The notes below the pieces were generated by a model. The model was not told the DNA's origin. It saw only the letters and a program-made list of their open reading frames with translations, and searched no databases. The translations under genes were made by a program, and so were the position numbers. Positions 30,986-39,818 of a DNA stretch of 64,000 nt are shown piece after piece (the stretch's first letter is position 1; the number at the start of each line of letters is the position of its first letter). Source of the DNA: Variovorax sp. J2L1-78 (GTDB lineage Bacteria; Pseudomonadota; Gammaproteobacteria; Burkholderiales; Burkholderiaceae_C); contig NZ_JASZYB010000001.1 in NCBI RefSeq assembly GCF_030317205.1, forward strand, positions 1,798,001 through 1,862,000, given 5' to 3'.

Positions 30986-32206
30986 TCAGTGGGCCGACCA
31001 CTGGATCGTGCTGATGTCGATGCCATCCTTGAACATCTCCCACAAGGGGCTCAGTTCACGCAGCTTGGCGACGTTGTGCTTGATGGTGGAGATCGCGTAG
31101 TCGATCTCTTCCTCGGTCGTGAAGCGGCCGATGGTCATGCGCAGGCTGCTGTGGGCCAGTTCGTCGCTGCGGCCCAGGGCACGCAGCACATAGCTGGGCT
31201 CCAGGCTGGCCGACGTGCAGGCCGAGCCGCTGGACACCGCCAGACCCTTGATGCCCATGATCAGCGACTCGCCTTCAACGTAGTTGAAGCTCATGTTCAG
31301 GTTGTGCGGCACGCGGCGTTCGAGGTCGCCGTTGATGAACACCTGCTCCACATCCTTCAGACCGTTGAGCAGACGCTGCTGCAGGCGGCGCGCATGCGCG
31401 ATGTCGTCCTTCATCTCGAGCTTGGCGATGCGGAACGCCTCACCCATGCCGACGATCTGGTGCGTGGGCAAGGTACCCGAGCGCATGCCGCGCTCATGAC
31501 CGCCACCGTGCATCTGGGCTTCGAGTCGCACGCGCGGCTTGCGGCGCACGTACAGCGCGCCGATGCCCTTGGGTCCGTAGGTCTTGTGCGAGGCAAGGCT
31601 CATCAGGTCGATGGGCAGCGCCGTGATGTCGATCTCGACCTTGCCGGTGGCTTGGGCTGAATCGACATGGAAGATCACGCCCTTTTCGCGGCAGACATTG
31701 CCCAGCGCGACCACGTCTTGAATGACGCCGATCTCGTTGTTCACGAACAGCACACTGGCCAGGATGGTGTCGGGGCGAATCGCGGCCTTGAACTTTTCCA
31801 GATCGACGAGGCCGTTTTCCTCGACATCGAGGTAGGTCACTTCGAAGCCCTGGCGCTCGAGTTCGCGCATGGTGTCGAGCACGGCCTTGTGCTCGGTCTT
31901 CAGGGTGATCAGATGCTTGCCCTTGCCCTTGTAGAACTGCGCCGCGCCCTTGAGCGCGAGGTTGATCGACTCGGTGGCACCCGACGTCCATACGATTTCG
32001 CGCGGGTCGGCATTGATCAGCTCGGCCACCTGGCCGCGCGCCTTCTCAACGGCTTCCTCGGCCTCCCAGCCCCACGCATGGCTGCGCGACGCCGGGTTGC
32101 CGAAGTGCTCGCGCAACCACGGGATCATGGCGTCGACGACGCGGGGATCGACCGGCGTGGTCGCACCGTAATCAAGGTAGATGGGGAAATGCGGGGTGAC
32201 GTCCAT
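30986..32206 (-). CDS. iscS: Cysteine desulfurase
   Basis: PLP enzyme that supplies sulfur from cysteine for clusters and thiolated tRNA. 406 residues. The PLP lysine lies in [18 protein letters not shown], and the persulfide cysteine in [16 protein letters not shown]. The C-terminal tail [17 protein letters not shown] binds IscU in this family. It follows iscR by 75 nt. Confidence 0.98.
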   Translation of the reverse strand: MDVTPHFPIYLDYGATTPVDPRVVDAMIPWLREHFGNPASRSHAWGWEAEEAVEKARGQVAELINADPREIVWTSGATESINLALKGAAQFYKGKGKHLITLKTEHKAVLDTMRELERQGFEVTYLDVEENGLVDLEKFKAAIRPDTILASVLFVNNEIGVIQDVVALGNVCREKGVIFHVDSAQATGKVEIDITALPIDLMSLASHKTYGPKGIGALYVRRKPRVRLEAQMHGGGHERGMRSGTLPTHQIVGMGEAFRIAKLEMKDDIAHARRLQQRLLNGLKDVEQVFINGDLERRVPHNLNMSFNYVEGESLIMGIKGLAVSSGSACTSASLEPSYVLRALGRSDELAHSSLRMTIGRFTTEEEIDYAISTIKHNVAKLRELSPLWEMFKDGIDISTIQWSAH

Positions 32207-32281
32207 GGCTCACTCAGACTCGTGGGGTTTTGTGGTTTTCGGTCGGATGTTCAGCGCGCGGCGCCGCAGCGCCGCCCTCGA

Positions 32282-32818
32282 TCACGACTTGGCGAAGGCG
32301 TTGCCCAGTGCAAACACCGAATTCGGCGCATTCACGCGGATCGGCTTGACCACCGGCTGGGCCGAAATGGCGCGCTTGACGGCCGGCTTGTTCTCGATCT
32401 GCACGCCCTTGGCGATCTGGTCGTCGACCAGCTTCTGCAGCGTCACGGAATCGAGAAACTCGACCATGCGCTGGTTCAGCGACGCCCACAACTCGTGCGT
32501 CATGCAGCGACCGGCTTCGCCGAGGCAGTTTTCCTTGCCGCCGCAGTGCGTGGCATCGATGGGTTCGTCCACCGACACGATGATGTCGGCGACCGTGATC
32601 TCGGCTGCCTTGCGACCGAGGCTGTAACCGCCGCCGGGCCCACGCGTCGACTCCACCAACTCATGGCGCCGCAGCTTGCCGAACAGCTGTTCGAGGTACG
32701 ACAGCGAGATCTGCTGCCGCTGGCTGATCGCCGCCAGCGTGACCGGACCGGTGTTCTGGCGAAGCGCCAGGTCGATCATGGCGGTCACGGCAAAACGACC
32801 TTTGGTAGTGAGACGCAT
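32282..32818 (-). CDS. iscR: Fe-S responsive Rrf2 regulator of the isc operon
   Basis: 178-residue Rrf2-type DNA-binding repressor/activator. The winged helix spans residues 1-65 (ISLSYLEQLFGKLRRHELVESTRGPGGGY). The [2Fe-2S] ligands C92, C98, C105 and H108 are in HCGGKENCLGEAGRCMTHEL. The long C-terminal tail is longer than in E. coli (162 residues). AAGGAG precedes ATG 32818. First gene of iscRSUA-hscBA-fdx-dnaQ, with an IscR-like site 124 nt upstream implying autoregulation. Confidence 0.97.
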   Translation of the reverse strand: MRLTTKGRFAVTAMIDLALRQNTGPVTLAAISQRQQISLSYLEQLFGKLRRHELVESTRGPGGGYSLGRKAAEITVADIIVSVDEPIDATHCGGKENCLGEAGRCMTHELWASLNQRMVEFLDSVTLQKLVDDQIAKGVQIENKPAVKRAISAQPVVKPIRVNAPNSVFALGNAFAKS

Positions 32819-32941
32819 CGCAAGCTCCTTGTGCTTCGTTACATAGACACTGCAGCAGGATGGCTCCAGTGGCGTGGTCTCCGCCCTGCCCGGCTCGCGA
32901 CCACAGAGGTCAGAGCCGGCCCTTCATCGCGAAGTTTCTTT

Positions 32942-32966
32942 GTTGTTGACTGTTTCGCTCAAGTAT
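32942..32966 (-). promoter_or_regulatory. IscR type-1 binding site upstream of iscR
   Basis: A 25-bp dyad, read on the minus strand starting ATACTTGAG and ending CAGTCAACAAC, agrees with the published IscR type-1 consensus at 21 of 25 positions; the AGTC half is intact. TATACT, a possible -10, overlaps its first bases (32962-32967). This fits feedback repression of the isc operon. Confidence 0.7.
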
Positions 32967-32977
32967 AACAGAAAGCC

Positions 32978-33016
32978 CCTCGGCGCGCTCGGGTAAACCC
33001 GCGCCGGCGCCCGAGG
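32978..33016 (-). terminator. Hairpin after uvrB, likely terminator
   Basis: Just after the uvrB stop, CCTCGG and CCGAGG pair around a GC-rich inner stem (CGGCG/CGCCG, CGGGT/ACCCG, loop AA). On the minus strand only GGCTTTCTGTTA follows, so the U-run is poor. It separates uvrB from the iscR promoter. Confidence 0.45.
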
Positions 33017-33018
33017 CC

Positions 33019-35130
33019 TCAGAGCGCGGGGATGTTGTCGCCGCCGGCGGCGCCGAAGGCCTGTTCCCGCAGGTGCGCCAGCTGGTCGCGCACCCGGGCC
33101 GCCTTCTCGAATTCCAGGTTGCGGGCGTGTTCCAGCATCTGCTTCTCGAGCCGCTTGATCTCGCGCGCGATGTCCTTCTCGCTCATGTCCTCGACCTTGG
33201 CGCGCTCCAGCTCGAGCTTGGCCATTTCCTTGCCGGTCTTTTCGCTGTAGACGCCGTCGATCAGGTCGCGCACCTTCTTCACAATGCTGCGCGGCGTGAT
33301 GCCGTGGGCCTCGTTGTGGGCGATCTGCTTGGTACGTCGCCGCTCGGTCTCGCCGATCGCCTTCTTCATCGACTCGGTCATCCGGTCGGCGTAGAGGATC
33401 GCCTTGCCGTTCATGTTCCGCGCCGCCCGGCCGATGGTCTGGATCAGGCTGCGCTCGGCGCGCAGGAAACCCTCCTTGTCGGCGTCGAGGATGGCCACCA
33501 GTGACACCTCGGGAATGTCCAGGCCTTCCCGCAGCAGGTTGATGCCCACCAGCACGTCGAAGGTGCCCAGGCGCAGGTCGCGCAGGATCTCGACCCGCTC
33601 CACCGTGTCGACGTCGCTGTGCAGGTAGCGCACCTTGACGCCGTTGTCGCCCAGGTAGTCGGTCAACTGCTCGGCCATGCGCTTGGTGAGCGTGGTGATG
33701 AGCACGCGTTCGTTCTTGTCGACCCGCAGGCGGATCTCGCCCAGCACATCGTCGACCTGGTGGGTGGCCGGCCGCACCTCGACGATCGGGTCGATCAGTC
33801 CGGTCGGCCGCACCAGCTGTTCGACGACGTTGCCGGCGTGCTCGATCTCGTACTGCGCCGGCGTGGCCGACACGAAGATGCACTGGCGCATGCGCCGCTC
33901 GAACTCTTCGAACTTGAGCGGCCGGTTGTCCATCGCCGACGGCAGCCGGAAGCCATATTCGACCAGCGTGGTCTTTCGCGCCCGGTCGCCGCTGTACATG
34001 GCGTTGAGCTGGCCGATCATCTGATGGCTCTCGTCGAGGAACATCAGCGCGTCCTTCGGCAGGTAGTCGGTCAGCGTGGCGGGCGGATCGCCCGGCGCGG
34101 CGCCGGAGAGATGCCGCGAGTAGTTCTCGATGCCCTTGCAGTGGCCGATCTCGGCCAGCATTTCCAGGTCGAAGCGGGTGCGCTGCTCCAGCCGCTGCGC
34201 CTCCACCAGCTTGCCCTGGCCCACGAATTCCTTCACCCGGTCGACCAGTTCCAGCTTGATGGTCTCGACCGCGGTCATGACCTTGTCGCGCGGCGTGACG
34301 TAGTGGCTCGACGGATAGATCGTGAATCGCGGGATCTTCTGCCGGATGCGGCCGGTGAGCGGGTCGAACAGCTGCAGCGTCTCGATCTCGTCGTCGAACA
34401 GCTCGATGCGGATGGCCAGTTCGCTGTGCTCGGCCGGAAACACGTCGATGGTGTCGCCCCGCACGCGAAAGGTGCCGCGCGAGAAATCCTGCTCGTTGCG
34501 CGTGTACTGCATGCGGATCAACCGCCCGATCACGTCGCGCTGACCGATCTTGTCGCCAACCCGCATGATGAAGCGCATCTGCGTGTAGTCCTCGGGCGTG
34601 CCGATGCCGTAGATGGCGCTCACCGTGGCGACGATCACCGTGTCGCGCCGCTCCAGCACGCTCTTGGTGGCCGACAGACGCATCTGCTCGATGTGCTCGT
34701 TGATCGAACTGTCCTTCTCGATGAACAGATCGCGCTGCGGCACGTAGGCCTCGGGCTGGTAGTAGTCGTAGTAGCTGACGAAGTACTCGACCGCGTTCTT
34801 CGGGAAGAACTCGCGAAACTCGCTGTAGAGCTGGGCCGCCAGCGTCTTGTTGGGGGCGAACACGATCGCCGGCCGCCCCAGCCGGGCGATGACGTTCGCC
34901 ATCGTGAAGGTCTTGCCGGAGCCGGTCACGCCCAGCAGGGTCTGGAACACTTCCCCGTTCTCGACGCCCTCCACCAGGGCCTCGATGGCCGTCGGTTGGT
35001 CGCCGGCCGGCGGATACGGTTGGAACAGCTCGAACGGCGAGCCCGGAAAGGTGAGAAAGGTGCCCTCCTTGGCAGGCCCGGCGGGGTCTGAAAGGGTGGC
35101 TTCGGGAATGACTTCAGACGTATCAGGCAT
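33019..35130 (-). CDS. uvrB: Excinuclease ABC subunit B
   Basis: Damage-recognition helicase of nucleotide excision repair. 703 residues, somewhat longer than E. coli (673) because of an N-terminal extension of about 30 residues. Walker A is GVTGSGKT; the beta-hairpin segment [15 protein letters not shown] and [14 protein letters not shown], and the helicase motifs LDESHQMI and TIGRAARN are present. The C-terminal UVR coiled coil ([20 protein letters not shown]) that binds UvrC is intact. ATG 35130 ([10 protein letters not shown]) is chosen; an ATG at 35250 would overlap the promoter region of tyrB. Confidence 0.97.
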   Translation of the reverse strand: MPDTSEVIPEATLSDPAGPAKEGTFLTFPGSPFELFQPYPPAGDQPTAIEALVEGVENGEVFQTLLGVTGSGKTFTMANVIARLGRPAIVFAPNKTLAAQLYSEFREFFPKNAVEYFVSYYDYYQPEAYVPQRDLFIEKDSSINEHIEQMRLSATKSVLERRDTVIVATVSAIYGIGTPEDYTQMRFIMRVGDKIGQRDVIGRLIRMQYTRNEQDFSRGTFRVRGDTIDVFPAEHSELAIRIELFDDEIETLQLFDPLTGRIRQKIPRFTIYPSSHYVTPRDKVMTAVETIKLELVDRVKEFVGQGKLVEAQRLEQRTRFDLEMLAEIGHCKGIENYSRHLSGAAPGDPPATLTDYLPKDALMFLDESHQMIGQLNAMYSGDRARKTTLVEYGFRLPSAMDNRPLKFEEFERRMRQCIFVSATPAQYEIEHAGNVVEQLVRPTGLIDPIVEVRPATHQVDDVLGEIRLRVDKNERVLITTLTKRMAEQLTDYLGDNGVKVRYLHSDVDTVERVEILRDLRLGTFDVLVGINLLREGLDIPEVSLVAILDADKEGFLRAERSLIQTIGRAARNMNGKAILYADRMTESMKKAIGETERRRTKQIAHNEAHGITPRSIVKKVRDLIDGVYSEKTGKEMAKLELERAKVEDMSEKDIAREIKRLEKQMLEHARNLEFEKAARVRDQLAHLREQAFGAAGGDNIPAL

Positions 35131-35275
35131 GGGCGGTCCGTACCAGTTGGCGGGCGGTCGGTAAAATTCAAGGCAACCTGAAAGCGTAATACAGCTTCGG
35201 GCCCCCTGCCAGAAACCCGGCGGCGGACGTCCCGCCCCGGCCATCGGCACTCCGATTCATCCTGAGGACTTCTTC

Positions 35276-36472
35276 ATGTCTATGTTCACCGCCGTCGAGA
35301 TGGCGCCGCGCGACCCGATTCTTGGTCTCAACGAGCAATACGCCGCCGACAGCAACCCCAACAAGGTCAACCTCGGCGTCGGCGTGTACTACGACGACAA
35401 CGGCAAGCTGCCGCTGCTGGCGTGCGTGAAGGCGGCCGAAGAAGACATGATGAAGACGCCGACGGCCCGCGGCTACCTGCCGATCGACGGCATCGTCGCC
35501 TACGACAACGCCGTCAAGGGCCTGGTCTTCGGCGCCGACAGCGAGCCGGTCCGATCGGGCCGCGTGGCCACGATCCAGGCCATCGGCGGCACCGGTGGCC
35601 TGAAGGTCGGCGCCGACTTCCTGAAGAAGCTCAGCCCGAACGCCAAGGTGCTGATCAGCGACCCCAGCTGGGAAAACCACCGCGCGCTGTTCACCAACGC
35701 CGGCTTCGTGGTCGACAGCTACCCCTACTACGACGCCGCCAAGCGCGGCGTGAACTTCGACGGCATGCTGGCCGCGCTGAACGCCGCACCGGCCGGCACC
35801 ATCGTCGTGCTGCACGCCTGCTGCCACAACCCGACCGGCTACGACATTACGGCCGCGCAGTGGGACCAGGTCATCGCCGCCGTCAAGGCCAAGAACCTGA
35901 CCCCCTTCCTCGACATGGCCTACCAGGGCTTCGGCCACGGCATCGCCGAAGACGGCGCGGTCGTCGGCAAGTTCGTCGACGCCGGCCTGAGCTTCTTCGT
36001 CTCGACCTCGTTCTCCAAGAGCTTCAGCCTGTACGGCGAACGCGTCGGCGCCCTGTCGGTGCTGTGCGAAAGCAAGGAAGAAGCCGCCCGCGTGCTGTCG
36101 CAGCTCAAGATCGCGATCCGCACCAACTACAGCAACCCGCCGATCCACGGCGGCGCCGTGGTGGCCGCCGTGCTGAACGACCCGGCCCGCCGCGCCGTTT
36201 GGGAAAAGGAACTGGCCGAGATGCGCGTGCGCATCAAGGCGATGCGCCAGAAGCTGGTCGACGGTCTGCAGGCGGCCGGCGTGAAGCAGGACATGAGCTT
36301 CATCACCACGCAGATCGGCATGTTCAGCTACTCGGGCCTCACCAAGGACCAGATGGTGCGCCTGCGCAACGAGTTCGGCGTATACGGCACCGATACCGGC
36401 CGGATGTGCGTCGCCGCGCTCAACAGCAAGAACATCGATTACGTCTGCCAGAGCATCGCAAAAGTCATTTGA
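35276..36472 (+). CDS. tyrB: Aromatic-amino-acid / aspartate aminotransferase
   Basis: PLP class I aminotransferase of 398 residues, in the TyrB/AspC type found in proteobacteria. The PLP lysine is in STSFSKSFSLYGERVG; HACCHNPTGYD and the C-terminal GRMCVAALN with the substrate-carboxylate arginine are present. The aromatic versus aspartate preference cannot be settled by eye. Divergent from uvrB with 145 bp between starts. GAGGACTTCTTC precedes the ATG. Confidence 0.9.
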   Translation: MSMFTAVEMAPRDPILGLNEQYAADSNPNKVNLGVGVYYDDNGKLPLLACVKAAEEDMMKTPTARGYLPIDGIVAYDNAVKGLVFGADSEPVRSGRVATIQAIGGTGGLKVGADFLKKLSPNAKVLISDPSWENHRALFTNAGFVVDSYPYYDAAKRGVNFDGMLAALNAAPAGTIVVLHACCHNPTGYDITAAQWDQVIAAVKAKNLTPFLDMAYQGFGHGIAEDGAVVGKFVDAGLSFFVSTSFSKSFSLYGERVGALSVLCESKEEAARVLSQLKIAIRTNYSNPPIHGGAVVAAVLNDPARRAVWEKELAEMRVRIKAMRQKLVDGLQAAGVKQDMSFITTQIGMFSYSGLTKDQMVRLRNEFGVYGTDTGRMCVAALNSKNIDYVCQSIAKVI

Positions 36473-36484
36473 GTGACAGGGCTT

Positions 36485-36511
36485 AGGGTTCGGACCCTAC
36501 GCCCGAACCCT
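36485..36511 (+). terminator. Hairpin after tyrB, possible terminator
   Basis: AGGGTTCGG and CCGAACCCT form a perfect 9-bp stem around a 9-nt loop, 12 nt after the tyrB stop. No U-run follows (GGTTCTG), so termination would be weak or Rho-assisted. Confidence 0.45.
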
Positions 36512-36522
36512 GGTTCTGCCGA

Positions 36523-36537
36523 TATATTGCACTGCAA
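36523..36537 (+). promoter_or_regulatory. -10 element and PhaR-like operator before phaZ
   Basis: TATATT (36523-36528) is a good -10 for a start near 36535. The perfect dyad TTGCA-C-TGCAA (36527-36537) overlaps it. TGCA-type dyads are the kind of site bound by the PHA regulator PhaR at phasin promoters in Burkholderiales. Binding here is inference; phaR is not in the window. Confidence 0.4.
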
Positions 36538-36560
36538 CAACCAGCCCTCCAGGGATCACG

Positions 36561-38021
36561 ATGCTCTATCACCTCTATGAAGCCCAGCGGTCCCTGATGG
36601 AACCGCTGACGGACTTCGCCCAGGCCGCCGCCAAGCTCTTCAGCAACGGGACCTCGCCGCTGTCGAGCACGCCGATGGCACAGCGCATGGCGGCCGGCTA
36701 CGACCTGCTCTATCGGCTGGGCAAGGACTACGAGAAGCCGGAATTCGGCCTCAGCTCGGTCGACGTGGATGGCAACAACGTGGTCATCCAGGAGGTCGTC
36801 GAACTCGACAAGCCTTTCTGCCAGTTGCGGCGCTTCAAACGCTTCACCGACGACCCGGCCACGCTGCAGCTGCTCAAGAAGCAGCCCGTGGTGCTGGTCG
36901 TGGCACCGCTGTCGGGCCACTACGCCACGCTGCTGCGCGACACGGTGCGCACCTTGTTGAAGGACCACAAGGTCTACATCACCGACTGGAAGAACGCGCG
37001 CACGGTGCCGATGTCGGAAGGCGCTTTCCATCTCGACGACTACATCCACTACGTCGAGGAGTTCATCCGCCACCTCCAGGCCGAATACGGCAATTGCCAC
37101 GTGATCAGCGTGTGTCAGCCCACGGTGCCGGTGCTGGCCGCCGTGTCGCTCATGGCGAGCCGTGGCGAACAGACGCCACTGTCGATGACGATGATGGGCG
37201 GCCCGATCGACGCGCGCAAGTCGCCCACGGCGGTCAACAACCTCGCGATGAACAAGAGCTTCGAGTGGTTCGAGAACAACGTGATCTACCGCGTGCCCGA
37301 GAACTTTCCGGGCGCCGGCCGGCGCGTGTACCCCGGCTTCCTGCAGCACACGGGTTTCGTCGCGATGAACCCCGACCGCCATGCGACCAGCCACTACGAC
37401 TACTTCAAGGACCTGATCAAGGGCGACGACGCCAGCGTCGAGGCGCACCGCAAGTTCTACGACGAGTACAACGCCGTGCTCGACATGGACGCCGACTACT
37501 ACCTGGAGACCATTCGCGCCGTATTCCAGGAATTCATGCTGGTCAACGGCACCTGGGACGTGCGCAATGCCGACGGATCGATCGAACGGGTCAAGCCGCA
37601 GGACATCACCGGCAGCGCGCTGCTCACGGTCGAAGGCGAACTCGACGACATCTCCGGCTCGGGCCAGACGCAGGCCGCGCACGATCTCTGCACCGGCATC
37701 CCGAAGACACAGCGCCAGCACTATGAGGTCCAGGGTGCCGGCCACTACGGCATCTTCAGCGGACGTCGCTGGCGTGAACTCGTGTATCCGCAGCTCAAGG
37801 CCTTCATTGCCGCACACGACGCGCCACAGAAGCGTGCCGTTGCCTCGGCACCGACCGCCGTGACGGCCGAGGACACCGTGACCGCCAAGCCGGCCCGTCG
37901 CGCCAGTGCCGCACCGGCCCCAAAAGTGGTTCGGGCAGCCGCTAAAGCCCCTGCGAAAAAAGCCGCGGCCAAGCCCCCCGCACGCAAGGCCGCCGCCCCG
38001 GCCCGCCGGAGTGCACGCTAG
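36561..38021 (+). CDS. phaZ: Intracellular poly(3-hydroxybutyrate) depolymerase with basic tail
   Basis: Mobilises stored PHB granules. 486 residues. The body resembles Ralstonia PhaZa1: the nucleophile is cysteine, C185 in VISVCQPTVPVLAA, in place of a lipase-box serine, with GAGHYGIFSG supplying the histidine near residue 398. The last 70 residues are extra: an Ala/Thr/Val linker and then repeated lysine-alanine-proline units (APAKKAAAKPPARKAAAP), like histone H1 tails and the DNA-binding tail of PhaM. A normal intracellular depolymerase ends near residue 415-420. The tail could bind DNA or the granule surface (inference). rnfB follows after 7 nt. Confidence 0.92.
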   Translation: MLYHLYEAQRSLMEPLTDFAQAAAKLFSNGTSPLSSTPMAQRMAAGYDLLYRLGKDYEKPEFGLSSVDVDGNNVVIQEVVELDKPFCQLRRFKRFTDDPATLQLLKKQPVVLVVAPLSGHYATLLRDTVRTLLKDHKVYITDWKNARTVPMSEGAFHLDDYIHYVEEFIRHLQAEYGNCHVISVCQPTVPVLAAVSLMASRGEQTPLSMTMMGGPIDARKSPTAVNNLAMNKSFEWFENNVIYRVPENFPGAGRRVYPGFLQHTGFVAMNPDRHATSHYDYFKDLIKGDDASVEAHRKFYDEYNAVLDMDADYYLETIRAVFQEFMLVNGTWDVRNADGSIERVKPQDITGSALLTVEGELDDISGSGQTQAAHDLCTGIPKTQRQHYEVQGAGHYGIFSGRRWRELVYPQLKAFIAAHDAPQKRAVASAPTAVTAEDTVTAKPARRASAAPAPKVVRAAAKAPAKKAAAKPPARKAAAPARRSAR

Positions 38022-38028
38022 TCCTGCC

Positions 38029-38637
38029 ATGACACCGCCCGTCGTGCTCGCCCAGCGCCTGCACGACGCGCTGCCGCAGACGCAGTGCACGCGCTGCGGC
38101 TATCCCGATTGCCAGGCCTACGCCGAGGCCATCGCGCACGAGGGGGCCGCGATCAACCGCTGCCCGCCAGGCGGTGCCGAAGGTGTGGCACGCCTGGCCG
38201 CGTTGACCGGGATGCCGGTGCTGCCGCTCGATGCCGGGTGCGGCGACGAAGGCCCGCGCGCCATGGCCGTGATCGACGAGGCTTGGTGCATCGGCTGCAC
38301 GCTGTGCCTCGATGCCTGCCCGACCGACGCCATCGTCGGCATCCACAAGCGCATGCACACCGTCATCGAGGCGCATTGCACCGGCTGCGAGCTGTGCATC
38401 CCGGTCTGCCCGGTGGACTGCATCTCGCTCGAGAACGAAACACCCGGCCACAGCGGCTGGCAGGCCTGGTCGAAGGCGCAGGCCGATGCGGCCCTGGCGC
38501 GCTACACCGTGCACCGGCAACGCCGGTCCGAATCGGCACAAGCGGCAGCGACCGCAGCCATCGAACCTGACGCCGACGCGCGCAAGCGCTCGATCGTCGA
38601 CGCGGCGCTGGCCCGCGCCCGCAACGCCAAGCGCTGA
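38029..38637 (+). CDS. rnfB: RnfB-type ferredoxin, orphan
   Basis: 202-residue iron-sulfur protein annotated by family as Rnf complex subunit B. An N-terminal 4Fe-4S domain has CTRCGYPDCQAYAEAI and a later cysteine in RCPPGG. Two ferredoxin motifs follow: CIGCTLCLDACPTDAI and CTGCELCIPVCPVDCI. The N-terminal membrane helix of true RnfB is absent, and no rnfA/C/D/E/G is near. In Burkholderiales such orphans are common and may donate electrons to other enzymes; the partner is unknown. A basic/Ala tail completes it. Located 7 nt after phaZ. Confidence 0.85.
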   Translation: MTPPVVLAQRLHDALPQTQCTRCGYPDCQAYAEAIAHEGAAINRCPPGGAEGVARLAALTGMPVLPLDAGCGDEGPRAMAVIDEAWCIGCTLCLDACPTDAIVGIHKRMHTVIEAHCTGCELCIPVCPVDCISLENETPGHSGWQAWSKAQADAALARYTVHRQRRSESAQAAATAAIEPDADARKRSIVDAALARARNAKR

Positions 38638-38662
38638 CAAGATCCAACGCCGACAACCCGCC

Positions 38663-39298
38663 ATGACGATGCAAACCCTGCTCCTCTACGTGCTGGCATC
38701 GCTCCTGCTGGCCGTGACACCGGGGCCGACCATGCTGCTGGCACTGTCGAACGGCATTGCCGGTGGCATGCGCCGCGCGGCCTGGGGCATCGCCGGGGCG
38801 TCGCTGGGCAGCATCCTGATGATCGCCGCGGTCGCTGTCGGTTTGGGGTCGCTGCTGGCGGCGTCCGAATGGCTCTTCAACGCCCTGCGTGCCGCCGGCG
38901 TCATCTACCTGGTCTGGCTCGGCATCAAGCTGTGGCGCAGCGAACCGGCCGACCTGCGCGAGGCGCTGGCCCCGCCGGCCGCCTCGACATTGCCAGGTCG
39001 CCTGGCCCTGGCGCGCAGCCTGGCCGTGGCACTGTCGAACCCGAAGACGCTGTTGTTCTTCGCCGCCTTCCTGCCACAGTTCATCGACACGACGCGGCCG
39101 CAAGGGGGGCAGTACGTCGTGCTCGGCGCGATCTTCGTAGGGCTCGACACGCTGGTGATGCTGGCCTATGCCGCAGCCGGCACGCAGGCGGTGCGGTGGC
39201 TCTCGCGACGCAGCCTGCGCATGCTCGACCGTGGCTGCGCGCTCGGCATGTGGGCGCTGGCCGCCACGCTCGCGTTGTGGCGCCGCCCCGGCGCCTAA
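38663..39298 (+). CDS. LysE/RhtB-family exporter
   Basis: 211-residue inner-membrane protein with about six helices. The N-terminal signature LLLAVTPGPTMLLALSNGIAGGMR is that of LysE translocators, and LSNPKTLLFFAAFLPQFID is the second conserved block. Members export amino acids or related small molecules; the substrate is not predictable. It starts 25 nt after rnfB, so phaZ-rnfB-lysE may share a transcript. Confidence 0.9.
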   Translation: MTMQTLLLYVLASLLLAVTPGPTMLLALSNGIAGGMRRAAWGIAGASLGSILMIAAVAVGLGSLLAASEWLFNALRAAGVIYLVWLGIKLWRSEPADLREALAPPAASTLPGRLALARSLAVALSNPKTLLFFAAFLPQFIDTTRPQGGQYVVLGAIFVGLDTLVMLAYAAAGTQAVRWLSRRSLRMLDRGCALGMWALAATLALWRRPGA

Positions 39299-39317
39299 GC
39301 CGCGCGAGCGTTCCCGA

Positions 39318-39818
39318 TCAGGCGGGCGCTGCCGCCAGCGCGGCGAAGGCCTTCACGACCTCGGCCGGTGCCTGCACCATCTCGATCAGCACGCCCTCGC
39401 CCGCGATCGGAAATTCGTCGTTCGCTTTCGGGTGCAGGAAGCAGATGTCGAAGCCGGCCGCCCCCTGTCGGATGCCGCCCGGCGCAAAGCGCACCCCCTG
39501 CGCGGTGAGCCATTCGACCGCCTTCGGCAGGTCGTCGATCCACAGGCCCACGTGATTGAGTGGCGTGGTGTGCACCGCGGGCTTCTTGTCCGGGTCGAGC
39601 GGCTGCATCAGGTCGACCTCGACCTTGAACGGCCCGACGCCCATCGCGCAGATGTCCTCGTCGACGTTCTCGCGCTCGCTCTTGAAGGTGCCCGTGACCT
39701 CGAGTCCCAACATGTCGACCCAGAGCTTCTGCAGGCGCAGCTTGTCCGGGCCGCCGATGGCGATCTGCTGGATGCCCAGGACCTTGAACGGGCGTTGCGG
39801 GACGGCGTTCACGCGCAT
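39318..39818 (-). CDS. VOC-fold protein, probable methylmalonyl-CoA epimerase
   Basis: 166 residues with two vicinal-oxygen-chelate repeats. The second repeat, [20 protein letters not shown] then FLHPK and VLIEMVQ, resembles methylmalonyl-CoA epimerases, with putative metal ligands H89 and E146. In the first repeat the usual histidine is replaced (IQQIAIG, Q18), and an acidic residue (D69) takes the fourth position. The operon encodes PCC, which yields the S isomer, and the mutase, which needs the R isomer, so an epimerase is required and this is the only candidate present. Its start overlaps bioB by 10 bases. The assignment is inference from context plus partial motifs. Confidence 0.6.
   Translation of the reverse strand: MRVNAVPQRPFKVLGIQQIAIGGPDKLRLQKLWVDMLGLEVTGTFKSERENVDEDICAMGVGPFKVEVDLMQPLDPDKKPAVHTTPLNHVGLWIDDLPKAVEWLTAQGVRFAPGGIRQGAAGFDICFLHPKANDEFPIAGEGVLIEMVQAPAEVVKAFAALAAAPA

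Noticed and set aside
35177..35194. CTG...CAG element upstream of uvrB, like a LexA box
   Set aside because: The spacing is one base too long (17 instead of 16), and the flanking T/A are not both present; SOS control cannot be claimed.
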